A stretch of 64,000 nucleotides of DNA from Megascapheus bottae. Lineage: Eukaryota; Chordata; Mammalia; Rodentia; Geomyidae. Positions 22,985 through 33,429 of the stretch are shown here, one piece after another (within the stretch, counting starts at the first letter, position 1; every line of letters begins with the position of its first letter). The position numbers were made by a program, and so were the translations under genes. The notes under the pieces are model-generated. The model did not search any database, was not told where the DNA came from, and saw only the letters and a program-made list of their open reading frames with translations. The stretch spans positions 25,001 through 89,000 of the forward strand of contig JANJXV010000043.1 in NCBI GenBank assembly GCA_024803745.1. Reading direction: 5' to 3'.

Positions 22985-24010
22985 ACAAAAAACCCTCTTG
23001 TTTCCATTTCTTGGAGTTCATTTTGGTTAGCATCATTTTATATGGTCATATGTGTACAGTTATTGAGCTGTTGTGATTCTATACTAGGTCAACCTTAGAT
23101 ATATCCTAATTATTATAAACGAGGGGTCTAGCTTACTCCACTTAATATGATTTTTCCCAAATCTCTCCATTTCCTTATGAATGGGGTGATGTCATGCTTG
23201 GTGATAAAATCACAGAATTCCAGTGTGTATATATAGCACTTTTGATCTATTCTTCTACTGAGGAGCATATGGGTTGGTTCCATATTTTAGCTGTGGTAAA
23301 TAATGCTGTAATGAGCATAGTTGCACGGATAGTGTGGCCTTGTTTGTGACCATTTGATTAAATGCCCAGGAGTGGGTTTTCTGGGTCAAAGGGGAGCTCT
23401 ATGCTTAGTCTTTTCGGGAATTCCCATACTGCTTTCTAGAGTGTTGAACCCATTTACATTCCATGTTCCCTTCTGGCCCCCTCCCCACCAGCACTGGTAG
23501 TTTTCTTGATAATGGCCATTCTAACTGGGGTGAGGAGGAATCTCAATGTGATTTTGATTGGATTTTTTTTTCCAGTCCTTGGCTTGAGCTCAGGACCTGA
23601 GCACTGTCCCTGGACTTTCTCTTGGCTAGAGCTCTACTACTTGAGCCTCAGCACTACTTCCAGCTTTTTTCTATGTATGTGGTACCGAGGAATTGAACCC
23701 TGGTCTTTGTGCATGCTAGGCAAGCACTCTACCACTAGGCCAAACTCCCCGCCCTGATTTGATTTTTTTATGGCTAGAGATGTTAAACATTTCTTCATGT
23801 GTCTATTGGCTATTATTTGCTCTCCAGAGAAGTATCCTTTTAATTCCTAATTGTTTCTTTAAGGATTTGTTCTTGAGGAATTTAATTTTATTTTAGCTCT
23901 AGATCTATTTTTGAGATGAGATCTTTGTCTGTTGTATAGCTACCAGTCTGTGGGCTTTCTGTTTATCCAATCAGACTTGATTATACTGGGTAGCTGCATT
24001 TCCTTTTAGT
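22985..24010 (-). mobile_element. Old L1 ORF2 3' remnant
   Basis: The minus strand carries the end of L1 ORF2 in decayed form. Plus-strand blocks such as CACTTAATATGATTTTT, CTCTCCATTTCCTTATGAATG and GGCCATTCTAACTGGGGTG match in order the younger L1 at 42380-42900. Many substitutions and indels mark it as an older family member. It is split by a younger SINE at 23562-23757. Confidence 0.82.
23562..23757 (-). mobile_element. ID-type SINE inside old L1
   Basis: Nearly identical in layout to the copy at 22318-22512: TTTTTTTTCCAGTCCTTGG, GCTCAGGACCTGAGCACTGT, GTACCGAGGAATTGAACC, GGCAAGCACTCTACCACTAG. GATTTGATT-type repeats on either side look like a short target duplication. Confidence 0.87.
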
Positions 24011-24940
24011 AAATCACAGAGGCAAATATATTCATTTGTAGCCAGAATTTCAGATTTCTGAACCAGAGAGCTGTTTTACACATAGTGAGATGAAGTCCCT
24101 GGCTGAATTTCTGGATGTGTTTTGGTAGCTGATGGTGGTTCAGTAGCATGAGAGTAAGAAAGAAAAATTATTGCCAGTAATAGACAACTGTCTACTATAG
24201 TTATACAGAAAACTGATATTAGCCAATTCCTCACTATGGGAACTTACAAAAAGGAGCCACACTTGGGATATTTTGAGAACTGTTGTCCAAGAAGAAAACA
24301 CTGCTATTGCTCCAGTCAGGCAATCTGGTATTCCAATTTCCTAAGGTGATATGTGCATTCATTACCTAAGGTTTTAAACAGAAACAAAGCTGCTGTTAGA
24401 GATTAGGGGCTCCAGATATTCTAGCTAGCTTTCTACATTACCCACACTGAACATGCTCTGCGTTTGCCTCTTTCCCCTCTGCACCTTCACAGTGCTAACT
24501 AGTGGCTCAAAATGGAGAGGCTGGTTTTTGAGGAAAGCATTTGGATTAGGGAAGCAGGAATCTTGGAAGTACCTCTAGGGAGCTTGAGTAAGCACCCTTC
24601 TTTCTTGGGTTTTCCATCTGAAGTCTTTTCCCCTCGAGGCTGGTACTCTACCCTTTCACTGCTTCATCTTGAAGAAGGCAGAATTACTTGGCATACACAA
24701 AGACTATGATCATTTCAAACTCTCATTCTGTGTCTAATTTAGAAACATTTCTCCTGACCTCGTGATGGGTCAAAATGGTGTTTAATCATCTTAGATGGCT
24801 CTACTCTGTAATAACTGACAACAGTATTTCTACAGTCCCACACTCCTATCTTAGTAGGGATTGGAATAGAGGCTCTGAAGGATAGACTCAATTTTGAAAA
24901 ATACATTGATTGTAATTTCTATTTTTCACTGTATTTGCTT
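24011..24940. other. Host sequence left of the nested proviruses, no gene seen
   Basis: Non-repetitive as far as I can judge. A 65-codon frame at 24512-24709 lacks any recognisable domain. Confidence 0.45.
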
Positions 24941-24946
24941 CAGTTG

Positions 24947-25370
24947 TGCCGGGGCCAGCCGGCAGCAAACCAGGGTTCGCAGATTGGGATTCCTGAAATA
25001 GGGGCAAGGACTAGGAAAAATTAAAAGAGAGACAAACAGACGGAGTGTGGGAGGACTACAGCCCAAGTCAGCAGTCCAAGAAGGCTGTGAGCTCCAGAAT
25101 GCCTCCTAAGACTGTCCTGTTTATTTTAAGTTCCGACCTTAAATACTCTTCTTAAAACTAGGGAACTGCCAGAGGCTACATTCATACAAAATAGTAAACA
25201 AGTCACATATAGGATAAATGAGAAAGGATTAACATTGCTTAAAGTTATTCTGATAAGAACTGATTGACATTGCTTAAAGTTATCCTGATCAGAGTTACTT
25301 CCTTGTGTATACAGTTGTGTAGGTCCAAGGTCAGGTCCAAGGTCATTGACCCCACAGTCGCTCCCCAACA
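24947..25370 (-). repeat. 3' LTR of outer provirus
   Basis: Minus-strand LTR starting TGTTGGGG and ending CCCCGGCA, nearly identical to 37181-37602. An AATAAA signal lies on the minus strand at 25120-25125 (TTTATT on plus), followed by a TTTAAGG-type sequence upstream in transcription order. Confidence 0.93.
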
Positions 25371-25391
25371 TCTCCCCCGTCTTTCTTTTAA
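25371..25391 (-). other. Polypurine tract of outer provirus
   Basis: On the minus strand the bases next to the LTR are a purine run ending GACGGGGGAGA. It would prime plus-strand synthesis during reverse transcription. The third provirus has the matching tract at 57688-57711. Confidence 0.8.
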
Positions 25392-26299
25392 AAGATGCGG
25401 ACTTGCTTGTCTTAGGTTGGGTGGATCGCTGACTCTGCCTTACCCGTCATGGGGAACTTCTTCAGATCAAGCTGAAGGCCCTGTCTTAGGTTGGTCAGAG
25501 AGCATCCTCTCTTATCCCGTCCTTGACTGCGATTCCTATCGGGGGGGAATTCATCCATCTGGGGCTTCGATCTGCGGAGTTGTTCGATTGGTGACTGTTG
25601 CAGATGTGACCATTGGACGGGTACTGGCCATAGGTGTTGATTTGTTCCCAGCCATAGCTTCAGTTGTCACTTTACTTGGAGTAGAAACAACAGCAGTTGG
25701 CTTGATATTGGCTGTTGGTGGATCTGAAGTGCTGGCAATTCCTCGTTCTTCAGAAACTGCAGTAGTTTTCAACGTGATCTGTCTCTGCTGTTCTGGGACC
25801 TTACTAGTAGGTTCTTGAGGCTCTTTGCTCTAAGTGCCTCCCTTGATGCTCTCAGAGTTCTCTCTCCAATCTATTGATTCGACCTTCTTAATGGGACTTA
25901 AGAGCTGTCATACGAACATCAAGTTCATTTTTTTTTTGCTGATCTAATGTTCCATTCTCCCCCCTCTTTAAAACAATGCAATAATTCAAACCTAAATGAT
26001 TTTCTTGATTAAACCTTGAAAATGTTCACTCACTCATTTACACACATTCATACTCAAAGATTTTAAAGTGCACAAAATTAATATTGGCCATTCATTTTCC
26101 GGAAGTTTGTGTCAAGAGAGCTTTGCCAATTTTACTCTTGCAGGTGAGAACCAGGTTCAATACAAAACTTTAGAAAAACCTTAAGGATCCATATTTAAAA
26201 CTGGTACCAATTTCAAAGACAAAACTGGACAAGAAAAAATATGTAACACGAACAAGACAAAGAAACAGAGACTTTTACACTTAACACAAAAACATGAAC
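25392..26299 (-). other. Non-coding region in env position of outer provirus
   Basis: About 0.9 kb between integrase and the 3' LTR. Frames are short and show no signal peptide, fusion peptide or transmembrane-subunit motif, so this is not env. The part at about 25965-26226 matches, in inverted genomic orientation, the plus-strand block at 30843-31255 in the inner provirus, including a 20-base-plus stretch containing CCTGGTTCTCACCTGCAAGA. The 183-codon plus-strand frame at 25264-25818 crosses the LTR edge and is antisense to the provirus, so I do not call it a gene. Confidence 0.75.
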
Positions 26300-27232
26300 T
26301 CAGGTCTTTTCCCCATTACTGGATGCATTACTGGAGGGTTGGGGGTGAAGGTCCAGTGAGTCGCTGCTTGGATGACCACTGTCACTCTCCACAATCCGAA
26401 CATAGCTTTCGGGCAGCCAGCGGGCATCATTTTCTTCCTGTGAGAAAACACATGCATGCCCTCTACCCCAGGTTAGAACAGGATCTGGTCCTTGCCAAGC
26501 ACCAGTTAGGGGATCCTTCCATTTTACTAAGGCAAAAGCACGCTGCTCTCTTTTTTCCCAGAATCGCTGAGCAGCAGATAAATTATTTGAATCCAAATTC
26601 AAAAAATTTAAAACAAATAAAGCATGATTAAGTATATTCACAGGGGTAGCGGGATATGATTCTCCTTTCTGTATTTTAGCAATTTGATGTTTTAATAATC
26701 CATTAGCTCTCTCCACGATGCCTTGACCTTGAGGATTGTAAGAAATGCCTGTAATATGAGAGATATTATAGGAATGGCAGAAGGATTGAAATGCTCGGCC
26801 TGCATAGCCAGGGCCATTATCTGTTTTTATTTGCGAGGGAATCCCCATCACAGCAAAACATCGAATGCAGTGAGAAATACAATGTTTAGTAGCTTCCCCA
26901 GCAAGGGGGGTGGCCAGGATAAAATTAGAATAAGTATCTACAGTAACATGAACATATTTTAATCAGCCAAATGATGGAACATGTGTGACATTCATCTGCC
27001 AAATGTGATTAGAAAGCAGTCCTCGTGGATTTATACCTAAATGAGGAGCTGGTGAGAAGGGCACACAGTTGGAGCAAATTTTAACTATTTGACGTGCCGC
27101 TTCTCTAGATAATTTAAACTGTCGGCGCAAGGCTCGCCTGTTTTGATGATGGATGGCAGGTGACTGCTTAGCAAGTTCAACTTGAGTTAAATAAACTCTG
27201 GTGGCAGAATCAGTAACTGCGTTACCTTCACT
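26300..27232 (-). pseudogene. pol: Betaretrovirus-like integrase, inactivated
   Basis: Integrase inserts viral DNA into host DNA. The minus strand carries the zinc-binding N-terminal region (His-x-His and Cys-x-x-Cys parts near 27080-27180), a catalytic core and a C-terminal DNA-binding domain. The last uninterrupted frame is 26300-26851, with the core TDNGPGY aspartate and the VERANG glutamate present. The codon at 26990-26992, where the first catalytic aspartate is expected, reads Asn. An in-frame TGA lies at 26963-26965 just after it, and the frame is also broken near 27232. The protein would be non-functional. Confidence 0.88.
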
Positions 27233-28500
27233 TCAAGGGCCAGGAAGATTAGTGTGAGCCCGAACGAAGCCAAAAAAACAGGGGTGGTTGCAAGAACAAA
27301 GCAAAGTTTGTACTTGGTGAAATTGGGTCTGGATATTGGAGTTAGTAGTTCCAATAAAAGGAACAGTTTCTATGACCTGAAGAGCACGAATTACATATTG
27401 ACTGTCTGAGTATAAGTTAAAGGGCTCGTCTTGTAACGGGATGAGGGCTTGTAAAACAGCCTCTAATTCTACCTCTTGGGCGGAGGAAAAACCCGTAACC
27501 CAAGATTGAGTTTTCCCATTAATGGTCAAAGCAGCCGTTCCATTAGAGGATCCATCTGTAAATACTAAAGCGGCAGAAGATAAAGGCGAGGCCCGTACTA
27601 TGGAAGGAAATAGGAACGTATGACACGCAGCAAATTGGAGAAGTTTGTTAGACGGGTAGTGATGCAAAATTTTTCCCGTATAATTGGCCCAAGCAATGGC
27701 CCAAGAATCGCAATGGGCGAATAGCCAATCTTGTTGTTGTAAATTATATGGGACACAGATAAAATGAGGTTCCTGACCTAAATAATTACTGCAATCCACT
27801 CGGCACATATGTATCAGATTAGCTACCAATTTGTAGTAGGGGGTCAGCACTTTGCCGGGTGTTGATGTAGATAAAGCCATAAAAGTGGGCCATCCTGCCA
27901 CAATACAGCAGTTGGGAAGTGAGAAGTAGCTAAAATGTAAACTCCCCATGGTTTAGAGTAGTCACAATAGGTCACTTGTTGCTGGAAAATTACCTTTTCT
28001 ACGATTTGGATGGCCCTCCTGGCGTCTGGATTTAAATTGCGCAAGGATGTAGGGTTGGTATCTCCTTTTAAGAGATCAAAGAGGGGTTTTAACTCTCCAG
28101 TGGAGAGCTTTAGATAAGGCCAAAGCCAATTTATATCTCCTAAAATTTGCTGAAAATCATGAAGAGTTATTAAGTGTGAAGTTTTTAATTGTATTTTTTG
28201 GCTTTTAAAATAGTGTGGGCCTAATATATGGCCTAAATACGTAAAAGGGGGGTGTTCCTGAACCTTTTCAGCTGCTATTATAAGGCCAAAGAGGCTCAGA
28301 TCTTGCTTTAGTTGTTCAAAGGCTTGTCGTACGACGATAGGGTCAGAACAAGCCAACAAGATGTCATCCATATAATGAACAATATAAACAGAAGAAAATT
28401 TTTCACAGGTCGAAGAAATGGCTCTGGCTACAAAACTTTGACAAAAAGTTGGGCTATTTGCCATGCCCTGTGGGAGCACAAGCCAATGATATCGCTTCAT
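27233..28500 (-). pseudogene. pol: Reverse transcriptase palm/thumb and RNase H, frame-disrupted
   Basis: Two overlapping minus-strand frames (27844-28500 and 27233-27949) cover the rest of reverse transcriptase and RNase H. The polymerase catalytic YMDD motif lies near 28365-28376 in HYMDDILLA. RNase H shows FTDGSS, a downstream Glu in VELEAV and YSDSQY, which are its metal-binding positions. The frame changes near 27850-27950 and again at the upstream end near 28500-28520. It is therefore broken although the active-site motifs survive. Confidence 0.9.
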
Positions 28501-29610
28501 GGGTTCTTTAAAATTAACAGAGGGACGCTGAAGGCAAAGTGCTTACAGTCTTGAGGCGCCACGGGTATAGTATAGAAACAATCCTTCAAATCTATAATAA
28601 TCTTGAAAGTATCCTTTGGAATTGCGATGGGTGAAGGCAAGCCGGGCTGTAAGGCTCCCATCAGTTCCATAGTTGCATTTACCTTTCTCAGATCCTGTAA
28701 CAGCCTCCATTTACCTGACTTTTTCTTTATAACAAAAATTGGAGAATTCCATGAAGAGTTAGAAGGGGCCACATGTCCCAAGTCTAGCTGTTCCTGTACC
28801 AGCTGCTGAACTGCAATGATCTTTTCTAGAGAGAGAGGCCACTGTTCGACCCATACCGGTTCTTCAGAGAGCCAATTTATGGGATCAGCAGGAGGGGCAG
28901 GACAAACTACATCCCCCGTTAAAGAATACCCTAATCCTTGTCTCGGGGGGTGAGACTGGGGTTGGAGTAGCTCTGGCTCTCCCTGTGCTGCTCGGCCTAG
29001 TCCCCTAAAGGGGAGGAGGCCTTGATCAAGTAACTGCTTAGTGACCGCAGCACTAGGACTAAACATATACACTCCCATTTTTTCCATGATATCACGACCC
29101 CATAAATTAATTGGCAGATGATCCAGGACAAATGGCTGAAAATGACCTGAGTGCCCTTCCTCATCTCTCCAAACAAGGATCACACTGCTCTGCTGTGGGT
29201 CAGTTGCTTGCCCAATCCTCTGTAGGGAAGTCATAGAGGTTGTCATTGGCCATTGGGCTGGCCAATGCTTTTTAGATATTACAGACACATCCGCTCCTGT
29301 GTCTAATATTCCTTTAAAGGGTTTTTCTTGTATAAATGTAGTCATCTCAGGCCTCTCTTGTTTTATGCTTTGTACCCAATAGATATCAGATGATCCAAAT
29401 CCTCTCTGTCCGCATGGGGCAGAAGAATTAGCAGTATCCCCATGAGATAAAGGCACAAGTATTAGTTGTGCTAATTTTTGACCAGCTGGGATCGATACCA
29501 CGTGTTTCGGGGCAGAGGCCATAACTTTGATTTCTCCAGTAAAATCCTGGTCAATTTTGCCAGGTGTAATCTGTATCCCTTTAAGGGCTGAGTTACTTCG
29601 CCCTAACAGC
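28497..29610 (-). pseudogene. pro-pol: dUTPase C-terminus, protease and RT N-terminus in one frame
   Basis: One long minus-strand frame. It starts with the C-terminal end of a dUTPase (GRSNSALKG and a GEIKVM block), a betaretroviral hallmark. Then comes an aspartic protease with active site [10 protein letters not shown], a linker with QGLGY resembling a G-patch, and the fingers of reverse transcriptase ([20 protein letters not shown]). The upstream part of dUTPase lies beyond the inserted provirus at 35086-35369. The frame ends at 28497 because of a one-base shift relative to the continuing RT. Protease and RT sharing one frame differs from the separate pro and pol frames usual in betaretroviruses. 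Confidence 0.88.
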
Positions 29611-29614
29611 AATC
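29611..29614. other. Left copy of 4-bp target duplication of inner provirus
   Basis: AATC immediately precedes the inner 5' LTR. The same AATC follows the inner 3' LTR at 35086-35089. A 4-base duplication is typical of gammaretroviruses. Confidence 0.85.
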
Positions 29615-30177
29615 TGTGTGAATGAAATCTCCCCATAATGTAATAGTAACCAATAGCAACCACTCGAAAGTACTTTCACAACACAAACATAATCCAAAGT
29701 CTTAAAAGAATGGCCTTTAGAATAGTGCAAGTAGCTGCAGTTTATACAATGGGCTGGAAAAACAGCCAACAGGATGTGCAGTTTGAGTTGGTTCGAGTCA
29801 GTGAAACTGTTCCTGAATAAGAGGAGGAAATTCCAGGGATAAAACAATAATATGGCCAGAAACAAGACATGCAGTCTACTGCCTGCTTAACCAAGTGAAA
29901 ATTCAATAAACCCCTAGCTGAGTCTTACCTAATGTGATTATAATCAATCATTAATCAATCATTACCCTGTAACTATGCTTCTGCTTCTGTAACCTGCTTC
30001 AGCCACCCATAAATATCACCCTCTCCCCAGCCTAGGCGCGCAAGTCTCCTAGGAGATCTTGTTGCCCCCGGGTTCCTGAATAAACCTCTTGCTAATTGCA
30101 TCCGACTGCGTGGACTCGCTGTTCCTTGGGAAGGGGGCTCCGTCTGGAAGACATCCCGCTGAAGCGGGAGTCTAACA
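29615..30177 (+). repeat. 5' LTR of inner provirus
   Basis: Begins TGTGTGAATG and ends GTCTAACA. A TATA-like ATAAATA lies near 30009, an AATAAA signal near 30079-30085, and a GC-rich U5 follows. It has the U3-R-U5 layout of gammaretroviral LTRs and matches 34531-35085 almost throughout. Confidence 0.93.
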
Positions 30178-30179
30178 TT

Positions 30180-30197
30180 TGGAGGTCCCACCGAGAT
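30180..30197 (+). other. Primer-binding site, tRNA-Gln type
   Basis: TGGAGGTCCCACCGAGAT, two bases after the LTR end. From memory this is the primer site complementary to the 3' end of tRNA-Gln, as in GLN-type murine gammaretroviruses. Confidence 0.85.
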
Positions 30198-30670
30198 AGG
30201 AGACCCCCACCCAGGGACCACTGACCCACCTTCGGGAGGTAAGCTGGCCAGCAAATTTCTGTTGTCTTTTGTATGTCCTGTCTTATGTTAAGAGTATTTC
30301 TTTGTATGTCCTGTCTTATGTTAAGAGTATTTCTGGAATCTGTGACTCGGCCGTGTCAATCTGTATCTGGTCAATCTGTATCTGGCGGACCCATGGAGGA
30401 GCTGACGAGCTCGTACTCCCGACCGCAGCCCCTGGGAGACGTCCCTGAGGCATCTAGGGTCAGATTTCTGACCCGTCTGGTTTCCCCTTTTGGGGCTTCG
30501 CCCCAGTCTGAGGACTCTTCAGTCCAGCTGGTAAGGGAAACGTCTGGGTTTCTTCCATTGGGGGCCCGATTTTTCGGTGCCCCCAGTGTATCGGAAGGAT
30601 ACTGTTGGTCGAGGGAACGGCTTTTGCCCCTCCCTGACCGTCTGAAAGCCGCGCGGTAGGTTAAGGGACC
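30198..30670 (+). other. Gammaretroviral leader / packaging region
   Basis: Contains GAGGAGCTGACGAGCTCG, CTGGGAGACGTCCC and GGGGGCCCGATTTTTCGG, which follow the order of leader and packaging sequences in murine leukaemia-type viruses. A ~32-base unit (TTGTATGTCCTGTCTTATG onward) is tandemly doubled at about 30268-30331. A 128-codon frame through it (30273-30659) looks incidental. Confidence 0.75.
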
Positions 30671-30842
30671 AGTCTGTTTGTTTTGTTTCTTGTATGTCTG
30701 TTTTGTTATGTTTTACTCGGAGTCTAAAATGGAACAGTCTGAGACTGCTGCCATGCATGTCATCAAAATTTGGAGTACTTAAAGGTCTCTGCTTCTGTCT
30801 TGTTTTGTGAGGTGTTTTTTTATTGTATGGTTTTGTTTTCAA

Positions 30843-33190
30843 AATTGGTACCAATCTTAAATATGGATCCTTGCAATTTTTGTGTGTGGATTCTGGGCAG
30901 TTGTAACAAGCCCTAGAAAAATAAATCACTGCTAAGTTGCCTTGTAAAAAGTTTTGTTCTGAACCTGGTTCTCACCTGCAAGAGTAAAATTGGCAAAGCT
31001 CTCTTGACACAAACTTCCGGAAAATGAACGGCCGATATTAATTTTGCGCGCTTTAAGATCTTTGAGTATGAGTGTGCGTGAATGAGTGAGTGAACATGTT
31101 CAGAATTAAATTGTCAGCATGCTGTATAAAACAATGGATAAATTTATACTTGAAACAAAAAGGCAATTGGGTAAATCTAAGTCTAAACTTCAAGAAATTA
31201 GGTTAAAATGTTTTACAATGTCTCAAAGAGTAATTGCATTGTTTTAAAGAGAAACTGGTAAAAAGTATTTTTTCTAAAGTAGAAAAAGTATTTTCTAAAT
31301 GAAATTTACATTAATAATTTGATATTAAAATGCACAGAGCTGTTTACATTGTAAACATTGTATCCTGTTTAATCCAGAGGTATTAGGGAATTTGGAATCT
31401 ATTCCCTTAAGTTGAAATTTGGAGATAAATATTAGGAATTAAAATGTAAAATTTATTTATTAATGTCAGAGACCTTACCTATCTTTCAAAACTGTCTAAG
31501 TAATCAAATGCTAAGAGAAAGGATGGGAAAACTTAGGATAGTCCTATGTGACCATCTTTGGGGTTGAGAGGTGAACTGGCAAAGGTGCAGCTCTGGGTAA
31601 ATAAGCTGGAATGAAGGCTGTTCACTTAACCTGGTCAGGTGGACTGAGATCCACATCTTCGCTCTTTTTCTTTGCAGACTGACACTGAAAATCTGATGGT
31701 AAAATCTGGGTAATATGATTAGTATTTTAAAAGGAATAAATATTTAAAAGTTTATCTCTGTATAATTTGGGTTCATGCTACTGCATTGCAATTGGATGTA
31801 TTCTAGAAAAAGAAGGAAACTAAGTCCAGATTTAGACTTTTGGTGCACTGATGATGTTTACAGTTCTTGCATTGAGGAAACTGTTGCTGGAGTTTTGAAA
31901 CCTGGAAAGAAAGGGAGTTCCTTGGGCCCCTAAAGATTTTTCAAATGCACATAAAGGCCAAGTTTAAGCAAATATCAGTAAAAATTTTTAAAGAACATTG
32001 GAAATGGGTTCCTGAACAAAGTTTGAAATTGAAATTATCCTAAATGTTTGTTTAAACAAGAAAAATTAGGACTACCAAAATGGTTGCTCAATTGCTATTT
32101 CAGCTTATTCTTGCAAGTTACTCTATAGCAATTTGCAGCAGGTCTATGGAGAAGGACAGCAGATCCTCATTCAGATGTAAATTTGGCCCTCACCAAGTTC
32201 CAGGTAAGGTCATGCTTAGAGACTATTTCTGAGTTGACCACCTTGTTGCTTCTAATTGGAGTAAAGTGGCCTTTGTAGGACTCACTGATCTGAAAGCCGC
32301 AGTTTTGAGCCAGCCCGGGCAAAGCAAAGTCCCTGTGAGACTGTGGTGTCTAATCTGTCAGAGTGCTATTGAGAGTTGCTTTGGAGCTCCAAGTGGCAGA
32401 GTGCTGGCTCTGAGCTGAAAAGCTGGGGGACAGCACTCAAGCATCAGGCCCAGGACTCAGTGGCAGAGTGCAAGCCTTGAGCTGCAGAGCTGAGGAGAGG
32501 CACTCAGGCCCTGTGTTTGGGACTTAAAAGTGGCAGGGTGCTAGCCTTGAGCTGGAGAGCTGAGAGACAGCACCCAGACCCTGAGTTCAAGTCCAGCAAC
32601 CAACAAAGTGAAATGCCAATGGGACATTTATTCCTGTGTGGAGAGACACTACTGGGACAATGAAGCATCCAAATGCAGTAAGCCACAGCTTGGATGGCAG
32701 AGGTGGTGTCAGATCCTAGAGTCATTTGTGCTTGGCCATTCAAAATTAATCAGAGCCGGGAGGTCATAGAATAGTTTGTAAGCATGCCTTACTAATGCCC
32801 ATGCCTTTCATACCTGGGCAGGAACTTGTCAATCATCTGTGATAGAGGATGGTTTAAAATCCTAACTGAGTGAAGTTTGATTTGACACCAGCCACAAATT
32901 CAGGGTGGATGTGACGCTTGCACCCCTATTATATGTTTAGATATGGCAACTGAAGCATAGAGTGCAGGGATTAAGTTCCCCAGAAAATCAGGAAAATGCC
33001 TTTGCAAGTGGGTGCTAAGTAAGCTACACTGTTGTAGCCAAAGAAAAAGTTTGTGCAGTTGTTAAATGCTTTACATGACCTCCAATTTGGAATAGAATAT
33101 ATGTAATCTTGACAGCCTCTTGGTAAAATAGGCTAAGTTTTCAGGGTCCCTGGCTAGGTATAGAGACAACGCCCCTGAGTCAGCCTGAAG
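30843..33190 (+). other. Non-coding block shared with env-position sequence of two other proviruses
   Basis: AT-rich, with stops in all frames. Part A (30843-31255) matches the minus strand of 25965-26226 in the outer provirus, with a 65-base insertion at about 30885-30950. Part B (about 32290-33190) matches the minus strand of 57838-58615 in the third provirus, including a shared SINE. In both donor-like elements the matching part lies between integrase and the 3' LTR. Here the block lies between leader and pol. Its relation to the betaretroviral family rather than to gammaretroviral gag is inferred from these matches. Confidence 0.8.
32395..32605 (+). repeat. SINE 3' unit expanded to three tandem copies
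   Basis: Three ~70-base units each begin with GTGGCAGAGTGC or GTGGCAGGGTGC and run to a CAGGCCC/CAGACCC end. They represent the ID-like right part of the common SINE. The homologous place in the third provirus (about 58460-58530, minus) holds only one such unit, so the expansion happened in the inner lineage. Confidence 0.8.
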
Positions 33191-33429
33191 AGTGGAGACT
33201 GCACTTGGGGGGAACGGCTACAGTTTCGAGTCTTCTGTGCCTGTCTAGAGAGTGCCAAGCCTTGTTCAATCTGGATACTAAAAGTTGCCACCCTGGTATT
33301 GTGCTCGGGTAAAGCAACTAGAAAAGCATTGGGAGAATTCACCAAAGTCAGGCCTTAGGTTAAGCTTCTTTAGAAATTTTGCAGGTGACCCAGCAGGAGG
33401 TGTGACATTCCATTGGAGCTACTGTGCTG

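Noticed and set aside
25264..25818. 184-codon plus-strand frame
   Set aside because: It crosses from LTR into the internal region antisense to the provirus and has no family likeness.
25392..26299. Envelope gene of the outer provirus
   Set aside because: No open frame of useful length and no surface or transmembrane-subunit motifs on the sense strand.
30273..30659. 128-codon frame in the gammaretroviral leader as a glycosylated-Gag leader
   Set aside because: It owes its start to a doubled 32-base unit, runs through packaging sequence, and no gag follows.
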